From Spirochaetota bacterium (lineage in GTDB: Bacteria > Spirochaetota > Spirochaetia > DSM-27196 > PWMO01), in NCBI GenBank assembly GCA_009908925.1, contig JAAAOH010000038.1, positions 1 through 31,495 on the forward strand: a stretch of 31,495 bases of DNA, read 5' to 3'. The stretch's first letter is position 1, and each line of letters opens with the position of its first letter. Positions 15,545 to 22,706 of the stretch are shown piece after piece. A program made the position numbers and the translations under genes. The notes below the pieces were generated by a model. It worked only from the letters and a program-made list of their open reading frames with translations. It did no database searches and was not told where the DNA came from.

Positions 15545-17920
15545 ATGGTTGTGCCATTTTCGCTCGGTTCCTTCGCTGTCGCGGTTACCGCAGTGCTCTT
15601 CTCAGTGTTCTTGCTGTGGCAGTACGTAGCCGACCGCAGCGCGCGGTGGCGACTGTGGGCCGCGGCCATGTCCCTCGACGCGGGGGCCTTCGCGCTCGGC
15701 GCTTTTCTCCAGATCAACTCCGAAACCCTGGCCCTGACGGTGGCAAGCGAGCGCATCCGCTACACGGCGCTCATTGTCCTTCTGGGCCTGGTCTTCCTGT
15801 TCACCTCGGCATGGCGCGGTGTGAGTGCGCGCCGTCCGTTGCACGCGCTTCTCGGAGTGAATTCGGTGCTCGTCCTCCTCGTGTGGGCCTCACCCTGGAT
15901 CGTCGCGCCGGCGCGGCGTGTGCTCGAGTTTGCCTGGCTCGCCGTTCCCTACGTCGACGGGGCTCCGGGACCGCTCGCGCTACCGGTGCTCGCCTATCTC
16001 CTGGCGACTGCGGTGGTTCTCATGGCAGTGTGGCTGCGCCGTGCCCGTCACGGCTCGCGTCCGGCGTTGATCTTTCTGCTGGGATTTTCTGCGTGGACGA
16101 TTCTCGGGATCCATGATCTGGCTGCGAAGTTCCTCTGGATCGATATCATCCCATATGTCGCGGAGTACGGTTTTCTCGGCTTCTCGCTCGCGGTGCTCAT
16201 CATCGCAAATCGGGATTTCGCGGTAATGCGTGACAACCTGGCAAGCTCCGAGGAACGGTTTCGAGCCATCCTGCATGCCTCTCCACATGCGATGGTCGTG
16301 CTGACGCCGGCGGGAGAGGTCGAGTACGTAAACGCCGCCGTTGCCGATCTCCTCGGATGCTCCGAGGGTGACATCCGTTCGAATGCCGGAGCCCTCATAC
16401 CGCCGGGGGAGCTTCAGCGCCTGCGAAACCGCATCGGCGACGCCGCGCGCCGGTTCGAGCCCCTTGTCTTTGAAACCACCGTGGCCGGCTGCAGCGGCGA
16501 GCACGTCGAGCTCGAGGGCAGCGGCACGTGGATGGGTGCGAGCCCCCGGGAAATCGAGGGCTTCGTCTTCGTCCTCACCGACACGCGAGGCAGAAAGCGC
16601 GCGGAGACCGAGATGCGACGCCTCGCCTACCAGGATCCCCTCACCGGGCTTCCGAACCGCACCGCCTTCGGCGAACAGCTGGACCGGCTTCTGGAGAGCT
16701 CACGGAGACAGGACGATGGCGACCACTGGGCGCTTCTGTTTCTCGACCTCGATGACTTCAAGGACATAAACGACCGGTTCGGCCACGCAGCCGGCGACAC
16801 CATCCTCACCCGCACCGCCTCGCGTCTGCGGGATGCCATACGGCGCACCGACCACTGCTATCGCCTCGGAGGTGATGAGTTCCTGGTCGTGGTAACCAAC
16901 GTAAAGGACGACGTCGAGGTGGCAAAGGTCGCCGCCAAGATCGTCGAGTACATCAGCCGGCCGCAGTACATCGACAAGCACGAAATGAGGATAGGGGTGA
17001 GCGTCGGGATTACCGTCTACCCCCATGACGGAGCGGACCGTGAGCGCCTGCTCGCAAACGCCGACATCGCGATGTATGCGGCAAAGGCCGACGGCGCGAA
17101 CTATCGCTTCTTCACCGAGGAGATGAATATCGCCGCCATCCGCCGCATGGACATCGAGCACAGCCTTCCGCCGGCGATCGTGCACGGCAGCCTCGAGCTG
17201 CACTACCAGCCCATCCTCGGCCCCGATGGCGAGCTCGTGGGTTCGGAAAGCCTTGCCCGGTGGAATCACCCTGTCTACGGATGGATCAGCCCCGGGGAGT
17301 TCATCCCCATCGCCGAGCGCACCGGCGCGATCAGGGAGCTCGGCTACTGGGTGATGGAAGAGGCAATGTCACAGCTTCGCCGCTGGATGGAGTCGGGAGG
17401 GCCGTGGACGCGGGTCGGCATCAACCTCTCGCCCCGGCAGTTCGAGGATGACTCCCTGGTCGACAGCGTCCAGGAGGTGCTCGACCGCCTGCAGCTCGAC
17501 CGAAGCTCCATCGTTTTCGAGATCACCGAGAGTTCGGTCATGCGAAACCCCGCGGCGGCCGTCGCCCAGATCGAGCGCCTGCGGGCGACCGGCGTGCGCT
17601 TCGCGCTCGATGACTTCGGCTCGGGCTACTCCGCCTTCAGCTACCTCAATCGCCTTCCAGTCGACATCATCAAGATAGACCCCTCATTCGTGGCGCGTGC
17701 CGGGGCGTCTGAGGGTGATGAGCGCACGCTTCGCACGCTCGTGGATCTCGCTCATGACCTCGGTATGGTGGTGGTCGTAGAGGGGGTCGAGACCGCCGAG
17801 CAGGTGTCTCTGGCCCGCAGCATGGGCCCGGTGCGGATGCAGGGCTACTACTTCGCCCGACCCATGCCGGGTGAGCGGATACTCGGCTGGGCGAGGGAAG
17901 CCGGCTGCATCGAGGCTTGA
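15545..17920 (+). CDS. Membrane PAS-GGDEF-EAL c-di-GMP turnover protein
   Basis: A 791-residue sensor and turnover enzyme. Residues 1-222 hold about seven hydrophobic helices (a 7TM sensor module). A PAS domain follows at about 232-350, then a GGDEF domain at 353-523 with intact GGDEF (442-446) and an inhibitory RxxD site (R433, D436), and an EAL domain at 535-785. The EAL motif reads ESL (568-570) but keeps the metal-binding Glu. NLS (627-629), E659, DDFGSGYS (689-696), K710, E746 and Q766 are all present, so phosphodiesterase activity looks possible. The protein could therefore make and break c-di-GMP, with the PAS/7TM part choosing the direction. It is the only complete c-di-GMP enzyme in the window and could feed the PilZ and GGDEF-like receptors near 6 kb (inference). 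No Shine-Dalgarno is visible. Confidence 0.93.
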   Translation: MVVPFSLGSFAVAVTAVLFSVFLLWQYVADRSARWRLWAAAMSLDAGAFALGAFLQINSETLALTVASERIRYTALIVLLGLVFLFTSAWRGVSARRPLHALLGVNSVLVLLVWASPWIVAPARRVLEFAWLAVPYVDGAPGPLALPVLAYLLATAVVLMAVWLRRARHGSRPALIFLLGFSAWTILGIHDLAAKFLWIDIIPYVAEYGFLGFSLAVLIIANRDFAVMRDNLASSEERFRAILHASPHAMVVLTPAGEVEYVNAAVADLLGCSEGDIRSNAGALIPPGELQRLRNRIGDAARRFEPLVFETTVAGCSGEHVELEGSGTWMGASPREIEGFVFVLTDTRGRKRAETEMRRLAYQDPLTGLPNRTAFGEQLDRLLESSRRQDDGDHWALLFLDLDDFKDINDRFGHAAGDTILTRTASRLRDAIRRTDHCYRLGGDEFLVVVTNVKDDVEVAKVAAKIVEYISRPQYIDKHEMRIGVSVGITVYPHDGADRERLLANADIAMYAAKADGANYRFFTEEMNIAAIRRMDIEHSLPPAIVHGSLELHYQPILGPDGELVGSESLARWNHPVYGWISPGEFIPIAERTGAIRELGYWVMEEAMSQLRRWMESGGPWTRVGINLSPRQFEDDSLVDSVQEVLDRLQLDRSSIVFEITESSVMRNPAAAVAQIERLRATGVRFALDDFGSGYSAFSYLNRLPVDIIKIDPSFVARAGASEGDERTLRTLVDLAHDLGMVVVVEGVETAEQVSLARSMGPVRMQGYYFARPMPGERILGWAREAGCIEA

Positions 17921-17946
17921 CGACGACATATACCGTTCGGTATACT
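17917..17946 (+). promoter_or_regulatory. Promoter of the tetR-type gene
   Basis: -35 TTGACG (17917-17922, overlapping the stop codon of the GGDEF-EAL gene) and -10 TATACT (17941-17946) are 18 nt apart. The predicted start coincides with the GTG/ATG at 17951-17956, which implies a leaderless message. Confidence 0.75.
17929..17944. promoter_or_regulatory. Palindromic TetR-type operator
   Basis: TATACCG-TT-CGGTATA is a perfect inverted repeat with 7-bp arms and a 2-bp spacer. It lies between the -35 and -10 boxes and covers half of the -10. This is the classic site for autorepression by a TetR-family dimer, and the regulator gene begins 10 bp downstream. Confidence 0.8.
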
Positions 17947-17953
17947 ATGTGTG

Positions 17954-18520
17954 ATGGGAAACCGGACGCAGATCATGGACGCGGCGCTCGAGCTTTTCGC
18001 GGCCCGCGGATATGACTCGGTGGGGGTGCAGGAGATCTGCACGCGCGCCGCGGTCACGAAACCCACACTCTATCACTACTTCTCCAACAAGCGTGGATTG
18101 ATCGATGCGGTGCTCTCGGACTCGGTCGACGAGCTCGAGACCCGCCTCGAGCCGGCGCTCGCCTACGACGGTGACATGCCGGCCACCCTCGAGCGCATCA
18201 TCGAGCTGTTTCTCGGCTTCGCAGAGGAGCGCCCGCGCTTCACACGGCTTCTGCTCTCGCTTCAGTACGCGCCCGAGCAGAGCGAGGCACGAGAGGCGGT
18301 TCGCCCATACTACGAGCGCCTCCTCGACCAGCTCAGAGAGCTGTTTCGCGAGGGCGCCGAGGACCACGGGAATATGCGCGGGCGCGAGGAGCCATACGCG
18401 GTGTCCTTTCTCGGCACCGTGTTCACCTACATTTTTCTGCTGCTCGAGGGCAGAATCAGCCGGGATGAATCACTGGCCTTCCGGGTGATGCATCAGTTCT
18501 CACACGGAATCTACTCTTGA
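17954..18520 (+). CDS. TetR/AcrR family transcriptional regulator
   Basis: A 188-residue repressor. The N-terminal helix-turn-helix is typical: TQIMDAALELFAARGYDSVGV, EICTRAAVTKPTLYHYFSNKRGLIDAV. The rest is helical and would form the ligand and dimer domain. A palindromic operator and promoter lie immediately upstream, so it should repress itself. A GTG at 17951 is in frame one codon earlier. I prefer the ATG at 17954 because the predicted transcription start is at about this base, giving a leaderless mRNA. The amylase gene follows after 40 bp in the same direction and may share the transcript, which would place a carbohydrate enzyme under this repressor. The ligand is unknown. Confidence 0.9.
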   Translation: MGNRTQIMDAALELFAARGYDSVGVQEICTRAAVTKPTLYHYFSNKRGLIDAVLSDSVDELETRLEPALAYDGDMPATLERIIELFLGFAEERPRFTRLLLSLQYAPEQSEAREAVRPYYERLLDQLRELFREGAEDHGNMRGREEPYAVSFLGTVFTYIFLLLEGRISRDESLAFRVMHQFSHGIYS

Positions 18521-18560
18521 ATCTTGTGAATCTCCTGAACGGAGAAAAGGAACGCTACAT

Positions 18561-19997
18561 ATGAAACACTGGTGGCAGGACGCATTCTTCTATCACATCT
18601 ATCCGCTGGGCTTCTGCGGCGCGGAGGCCGAAAACCCCGCCCCGGGGCAGGGCATGGGGCCGGGGTTCGATGCGAGCGGCGGCGGCAACCCCGGGGCGGG
18701 TGACGGCAACCCCGGCGTCGCTGGTGGTACCCCCGGGGCGCCCGACCGCCTCGCGCGGATCGGCGACGCCCTCGGCGAGGTCGCGGCAACCGGCTGTAAC
18801 GCCATCTACCTCGGCCCGGTCCTCGAGTCGAGCGCACACGGCTATGACACCGCCGACTACTACCACACCGATCGCCGCCTCGGAGACGATGCAGCTCTCG
18901 CGCGCCTGGTGGAGCGCATCCACGGGGCCGGGATGCACGTCATCCTCGACGGCGTCTTCCATCACGTGGGACGTGATTTCTGGGCGTTCCGCAAACTGCG
19001 TGAGGAGGGTGAGCGGTCGGCCTATCGCAACTGGTTCCGCGGCGTGGATTTCTCCGGAGATAACCGCTTCGGCGACGGCTTCGTCTACCACGGCTGGGAG
19101 GGAAACGAGGACCTTGTCGCCCTCGATCTGACCAACCCCGACGTCGTCGATCACCTCCTCGGCGCGGTGGAGTGGATGATGCGAGACCTCGGCATCGACG
19201 GCCTTCGCCTCGATGTGGCCTACCTGCTCAACGCCGACTTCATGCGCGCCCTGCGCGAGCGCACCGAGGCCGTGTCGGCGGACCTCGGCGGAGAGGAGTT
19301 CTGGCTGATGGGGGAGGCCATCCACGGCGACTACACCGAGCTCGTCGCGCCCGACCGCCTGCATAGCGCCACCAACTACGAGTGCTACAAGGGGCTGTGG
19401 TCCTCACACAACGACGGCAACTTCTTCGAGATCGCCCACTCGCTCTCGCGGCAGTTCGCCCCCGGGGGCATCTACGAAGGCATGCTCCTCTACAACTTCG
19501 CCGACAACCACGACGTCGACCGGGTGGCCTCGGTCCTCGCCGAGCCCGGCCACCTCTATTCGCTCTACGCCCTGCTCATGAACATGCCCGGCATCCCGTC
19601 GGTGTACTACGGAAGCGAGTACGGCCAGCGCGGCGCCCGCCGGGGCGGCAGTGACCGCGACCTCCGTCCCCGCTGGGAGGACATCGAGACGTCGGACCCC
19701 GGCCTGCGCGATCACCTCGCCGGGCTGCAGGAGCTCCGCCGCGCGCATCCTGCGCTCCGGGTGGGCGGCTACCGCCAGCTCCACGTTGACCACACGACCC
19801 TCGTGTTCGAACGGACCGCGCCCGCGGGTACTGCGGGCGAGGCCGGTAGCCCCGGGGCCGGCCCGGGAGAAGCCGCCGGCCCGGTCATCGTCGCGGTGAA
19901 CGCCGCCGGCGAGGGGACGGAGGTGGAAGTGGAGACCGAAGCCGGCACGCGGAAACTCAGCGTTCCGGCGTACGGGTACCGGGTACTGGCGGTGTAG
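18561..19997 (+). CDS. GH13 alpha-amylase family glycoside hydrolase (cytoplasmic)
   Basis: A 478-residue GH13 enzyme. The four conserved regions are present: GVFHHVG (region I), GLRLDVAYLL with the nucleophile Asp, LMGEAIHGDY with the acid/base Glu, and FADNHDVDR with the third Asp. There is no signal peptide, so it acts inside the cell, probably on maltodextrin or glycogen. Residues 21-62, after the first strand (DAFFYHIYPLGFCG), are a Gly/Pro/Asn-rich insert with three seven-residue repeats, and a second Gly/Ala/Pro stretch lies in the C-terminal domain. AAAAGG lies 9-10 nt before ATG 18561. It is downstream of the TetR gene, and a glycogen synthase of the maltose-1-phosphate type is encoded at 25.4 kb, which fits intracellular alpha-glucan metabolism. 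Confidence 0.92.
   Translation: MKHWWQDAFFYHIYPLGFCGAEAENPAPGQGMGPGFDASGGGNPGAGDGNPGVAGGTPGAPDRLARIGDALGEVAATGCNAIYLGPVLESSAHGYDTADYYHTDRRLGDDAALARLVERIHGAGMHVILDGVFHHVGRDFWAFRKLREEGERSAYRNWFRGVDFSGDNRFGDGFVYHGWEGNEDLVALDLTNPDVVDHLLGAVEWMMRDLGIDGLRLDVAYLLNADFMRALRERTEAVSADLGGEEFWLMGEAIHGDYTELVAPDRLHSATNYECYKGLWSSHNDGNFFEIAHSLSRQFAPGGIYEGMLLYNFADNHDVDRVASVLAEPGHLYSLYALLMNMPGIPSVYYGSEYGQRGARRGGSDRDLRPRWEDIETSDPGLRDHLAGLQELRRAHPALRVGGYRQLHVDHTTLVFERTAPAGTAGEAGSPGAGPGEAAGPVIVAVNAAGEGTEVEVETEAGTRKLSVPAYGYRVLAV
18681..18743 (+). repeat. Three 21-bp repeats encoding GGNPGAG-type heptapeptides
   Basis: Units at 18681-18701, 18702-18722 and 18723-18743 encode GGNPGAG, DGNPGVA and GGTPGAP in the amylase insert. 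Two units share the string GGCAACCCCGG. The length keeps the frame, so copy number could change without disrupting the enzyme. Confidence 0.7.
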
Positions 19998-20085
19998 GCG
20001 GGGCCGCCGGGCGCCAGCCGCTGCGACCCGGCGCGCTACGCCGGGACCGGCAGGCCGCGCGCCGGCATCCGCGGTAGGCCCGGCC

Positions 20086-20688
20086 TCAGCCCTCCGGCAC
20101 GAGCATGGGAGGCGGTGTCTCGCCTTCGGCCACGAACACGAAGGCCGCCGAGTTCATGCAGTAGCGCTGACCGGTGGGCTTGGGCCCGTCGGGGAAGACG
20201 TGGCCGAGGTGGGAGCCGGAGAGGGAGTCCATCACCTCGATGCGCCGGGAGAACAGGCTCTTGTCGACGCGGTAGGCAACGGCATCCGGTGCAATGGGTT
20301 TCGTGAAGCTCGGCCATCCGGTTCCGGACTCGAACTTGTCATCTGAATGAAAGAGCGGCTGCCCCGTCGCGGCAGAGTAGTAGACGCCGGCGCGCTTATT
20401 GCCGTTGAGCTCGCCGGTGAAGGCGCGCTCTGTGCCCTGGTCGCGCAGAATGTGAAACTGCGCGCGCTCGAGGCGTTCCCGCCACGCGTCCTGAGATAGA
20501 GAGACGGGGAAGGGGATCTCCGCCCGCTCGGGGTGCATCGGGCGCTTGTCGGGGTCGTATGTGTCGACCTCGGCGACGAGGGGATTTCCGTCAACCTCGA
20601 TATCGGAAACCAGGGCGGAGACCTTTTTCTGTGCTTCCTGCCAGCTTGCGAACTGCTGTTCGCGAATTGATTTTGTGTCCTGTGCCAT
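20086..20688 (-). CDS. msrB: Peptide methionine-(R)-S-oxide reductase, non-zinc type
   Basis: A 200-residue MsrB counted from ATG 20688. It reduces the R-epimer of methionine sulfoxide in proteins. The catalytic cysteine sits in GQRYCMNSAAF (C177), with the family strings KFESGTGWPSF, GSHLGHVFPDGP and PTGQRYC. The zinc-binding CxxC pairs found in many MsrBs are absent (the first reads GVYYSAATGQPLF), so this is the metal-free type. The roughly 65-residue N-terminal part (ASWQEAQKKVSALVSDIEVDG) is an extension shared with the broken copy at 22 kb. There is no signal peptide, so it is cytoplasmic. GTG 20703 and ATG 20694 are also in frame. None has a Shine-Dalgarno, and a weak promoter places the start near 20688. 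Confidence 0.9.
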   Translation of the reverse strand: MAQDTKSIREQQFASWQEAQKKVSALVSDIEVDGNPLVAEVDTYDPDKRPMHPERAEIPFPVSLSQDAWRERLERAQFHILRDQGTERAFTGELNGNKRAGVYYSAATGQPLFHSDDKFESGTGWPSFTKPIAPDAVAYRVDKSLFSRRIEVMDSLSGSHLGHVFPDGPKPTGQRYCMNSAAFVFVAEGETPPPMLVPEG

Positions 20689-20821
20689 GCCCATAATATG
20701 CACACGCAGGGGAGCGTTGGAAAAGCGACGGTGCGAGAACTGGGCGCGGGCGGACCACGACGGTAACGCTTACAGATGGTCACTTCGGGATCGGGCACTA
20801 CATCTACATCAAGAAATCTCG

Positions 20822-20860
20822 ATAGTAACGCTTGACGTTAATTACGAAGTGCGTTACTAT
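20822..20860. promoter_or_regulatory. higBA promoter with 10-bp inverted-repeat operator
   Basis: ATAGTAACGC (20822-20831) and its exact reverse complement GCGTTACTAT (20851-20860) flank the promoter. The -35 TTGACG (20832-20837) lies just inside the left arm, and the -10 TACTAT (20855-20860) is inside the right arm, with 17 nt between the boxes. A further GTAACGC copy lies at 20763-20769, within the small palindrome GTAA-CGC-TTAC. This is the expected position for repression by the HigA antitoxin. Confidence 0.75.
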
Positions 20861-20867
20861 ACGCAGA

Positions 20868-21149
20868 GTGATCGAGTCCTTCAAGGATAAGGAAACCCGC
20901 AAGATCTGGTATCGCGAGTTCTCAAGCAGACTCCCGACAGAGATTCAAAGGGTCGCCTATCGAAAGCTGGTCATCATCCACAGGTCTCAATCCCTGAACG
21001 ATCTTCGCGTGCCGGCCGGCAATCGGCTTGAAGCACTTTCGGGCAAGCGCGCGGGGCAACACAGCATCCGCATCAATCAACAATGGCGCGTTTGTTTCCG
21101 TTGGGAAAACGGTCGCGCTGTCGATGTGGAAATCACAGACTATCATTAG
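20868..21149 (+). CDS. higB: HigB-type toxin of a type II toxin-antitoxin system
   Basis: A 93-residue RelE/ParE-superfamily protein. VIESFKDKETRKIWYREFS at the start, LNDLRVPAGNRLEAL in the middle and HSIRINQQWRVCFRWENGRAVDVEITDYH at the end are characteristic of HigB toxins, which cut mRNA on the ribosome. Toxin-before-antitoxin order is the higBA hallmark. The frame opens at a TTG at 20832, but that codon is part of the -35 box, so I choose GTG 20868, 7 nt after the -10. No Shine-Dalgarno is present. The antitoxin gene follows after 8 bp. Confidence 0.9.
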   Translation: MIESFKDKETRKIWYREFSSRLPTEIQRVAYRKLVIIHRSQSLNDLRVPAGNRLEALSGKRAGQHSIRINQQWRVCFRWENGRAVDVEITDYH

Positions 21150-21157
21150 GAGCGGAT

Positions 21158-21502
21158 ATGGATAGGATACCAAACGTCACTCCTGGAGAAATACTTCGAG
21201 AGGAATTTCTCATACCAATGGGCATTTCGGCATACCGTCTTGCGAAAGACACATACATGCCGGCAACTCGGGTGTCGGAGATTCTGAAGGGACGCCGCCG
21301 CATTACTGCCGACACTGCGCTCCGGCTATCGGCCTATTTCGGTAACTCCGCCGATTTCTGGCTTGGTATCCAGGATGAATACGACCTTCGTGAGGAACAG
21401 CAACGCATAGACGACGAGCTTAGCTCAATTCCACGGGCGCCGTCCCGCCGGCCGCCCGCCGCACCCCGTCCGTCGGCGGTCAGCGGTCGACCGCCTCAAT
21501 GA
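21158..21502 (+). CDS. higA: HigA-type antitoxin (XRE helix-turn-helix) with C-terminal extension
   Basis: A 114-residue antitoxin that should bind HigB and repress the operon. The helix-turn-helix is clear: TPGEILREEFLIPMGISAYRL, YMPATRVSEILKGRRRITADTALRLSAYFG, followed by SADFWLGIQDEYDLREEQQR. ATG 21158 has AGGAG 6-7 nt upstream. HigA proteins of this group usually end soon after the ELSSIP-like segment (about 95-100 residues). Here about 18 further Pro/Arg/Ser-rich residues follow, and the gene overlaps the convergent gene by 23 bp, suggesting that an original stop was lost. Confidence 0.9.
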   Translation: MDRIPNVTPGEILREEFLIPMGISAYRLAKDTYMPATRVSEILKGRRRITADTALRLSAYFGNSADFWLGIQDEYDLREEQQRIDDELSSIPRAPSRRPPAAPRPSAVSGRPPQ

Positions 21503-21860
21503 GCCCGTCGGCCCGGTAGCGCTCGAAGCCGCGAGCGGTAAGCGCGGCAAGCTCCTCGAAGAGCGCCCGATCGACGGTGCGGAAGTTGAAGCAGGATTTC
21601 CCCTGCATGCGTTTCCCCAGGTCCGCCGATATGCCGTCGAGCAGCTCCGGATAGATGTAGACCGCCATCAGGTGGAAGCTCACGTAGTTCTTCTTGATCT
21701 GGGCGGCGCCGAAGAACGTCGGTTTCCCGGTTCGGGGATGGACCCCGGCGTCGAGGTAGAAGTCATCCGGCTCGTCCCGTTCCACGTTCAGTCGGTCCGC
21801 GTACGGCTCAAGAATGCCTCTGAGCGACCGGAACACATCCTGTGCATGCGTCGTATCCAT
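21480..21860 (-). CDS. Conserved hypothetical protein
   Basis: A 126-residue soluble protein I cannot assign. It has features of a small alpha/beta domain: FYLDAGVHPRTGKPTFFGAAQIKKNYVSFHLM, then MQGKSCFNF and a helical C-terminus (DRALFEELAALTARGFERYR). The aromatic/basic KKNYVSFHLM segment looks conserved in type and may belong to a DUF1801/YdhG-like fold, but this is a guess. ATG 21860 has CGGAG about 10 nt upstream, and the gene starts 6 bp after the broken msrB, so it was probably the last gene of that operon. Its 3' end overlaps higA on the other strand. Confidence 0.7.
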   Translation of the reverse strand: MDTTHAQDVFRSLRGILEPYADRLNVERDEPDDFYLDAGVHPRTGKPTFFGAAQIKKNYVSFHLMAVYIYPELLDGISADLGKRMQGKSCFNFRTVDRALFEELAALTARGFERYRADGLIEAVDR

Positions 21861-21866
21861 TTCGCG

Positions 21867-22299
21867 TTACTCCGGGAGCAGCAGCTCCGGTGGGTCGCCT
21901 CCTTCGGGCACGAAGATGAGCGCGGCCGAGTTCATGCAGTACCGCTGCCCCGTGGGCTCCGGGCCGTCGGAGAAGACGTGTCCGAGGTGCGATCCGGAGA
22001 GGGTAATCCGCGACCTCGATGCGGCGCGAGAGCTCGACGGGGTAGTCCACCTCCGCGCCCTGGCCATGGATGATGCGCCGCGCCGGGTCATACCCATCGG
22101 CCGGGGTGACCCACGGTTCCCCATCGACCACGACCTGGGAGACCACCGGCGTTACTGCCTGCCGGTACTCCCGCCAGCTGTCTCCCATTCGGGTGGTGTA
22201 GTCTTGCCCGAAGCCGGCCGGTGTGGCAAGTATCACCGCCGCCGCAACGAATACTCTCGGTAGGGCGCCCTGAGGCGCCCGCAGTGTGATTCGATTCAT
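21867..22299 (-). pseudogene. msrB: Broken secreted msrB (internal deletion plus frameshift)
   Basis: ATG 22299 has a strong ribosome binding site (AGGAGG) and a signal peptide (ALPRVFVAAAVILATPAGFGQ). The next part (SWREYRQAVTPVVSQVVVDGEPW, DGYDPARR) matches the N-terminal extension of the intact msrB at 20.1-20.7 kb. It then jumps from YPVELS directly to SRRIEV, missing about 80 residues that include the SGTGWPSF core. After IEVADY, one extra base in a run of C (about 22007-22009) shifts the frame. The C-terminal part (LSGSHLGHVFSDGPEPTGQRYCMNSA) continues in another frame to a stop at 21867. Two independent lesions show that it is dead. It was a periplasmic form of MsrB. Confidence 0.85.
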
Positions 22300-22336
22300 A
22301 CGTATCCTCCTCTCCTGTGCCATTGCCGGGAGAGCC

Positions 22337-22483
22337 TTAGCGGCTTTCCGTGATCTCATATCCGCCGGCAAAGGTGGCCCGTGCTTCCGTGCCCTCGGCG
22401 GCCGCGGCGGGTGCGAGCGCGACGATGATGGCGGCCGCCAGATACGCGCTCTTGCGGCCCTTCCTGCGGCTCACCGAGCACAT
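22337..22483 (-). pseudogene. msrA: Truncated relic of a secreted msrA
   Basis: The relic has a signal peptide (SRRKGRKSAYLAAAIIVALA, cleaved near AAA-EG) followed by EARATFAGG. This matches the N-terminus of MsrA up to the GG of the catalytic AGGCFWC motif. At that point the sequence breaks off to YEITESR and a stop, so the cysteine and the remaining roughly 170 residues are gone. It lies 37 bp upstream of the broken secreted msrB on the same strand, the order seen in msrA-msrB operons. The assignment rests on a short match and is inferred. Confidence 0.6.
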
Positions 22484-22535
22484 CTCGCGCGCGGCGAGCG
22501 GCGCCGACGGCGTTGTCGAGGAACAGCCGCAGCAC

Positions 22536-22706
22536 TTCGACCGGCTCACCGTGGACACCGGACGCAGGAGAGTGTATCTAGACGCAGATCGGGTCGAGCC
22601 GACCGCAAAGGAGTTCGATCTCCTCCCGACCCTCTGCCGTCATCCGGGACAGGCGTTCAGTCGGGCGAAGCTTCTGGAGATCGTCTGGGGCTACGGCTAC
22701 TCGGCC
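22536..22706 (+). pseudogene. Fragment of an OmpR/PhoB-type response regulator (winged helix)
   Basis: The plus-strand translation FDRLTVDTGRRRVYLDADRV, then EPTAKEFDLLPTLCRHPGQ and AFSRAKLLEIVWGYGY, is the DNA-binding domain of a VanR/PhoB-like regulator: the G-x-L-x-(V/L)-D beta sheet, the T-x-x-EF-x-LL helix and the SR-x-x-LL-x-x-VWG helix. There is no receiver domain upstream, no plausible start, and the recognition helix and wing after VWGYGY are missing. The fragment runs into the 3' end of the opposite-strand lipoprotein gene. It is a remnant left by deletion. Confidence 0.7.

Noticed and set aside
17246..17254. Inactive EAL domain because the motif reads ESL
   Set aside because: The metal-binding Glu is retained and all other catalytic positions are present, so ESL alone is not enough to call it inactive.
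20832..20867. TTG start adding 12 residues to HigB
   Set aside because: This segment contains the -35 and -10 boxes and the operator; the conserved toxin sequence starts at GTG 20868.
22350..22535. Plus-strand upstream extension of the response-regulator fragment
   Set aside because: The residues resemble no receiver domain and lie opposite the msrA signal peptide, so only 22536-22706 is supported.
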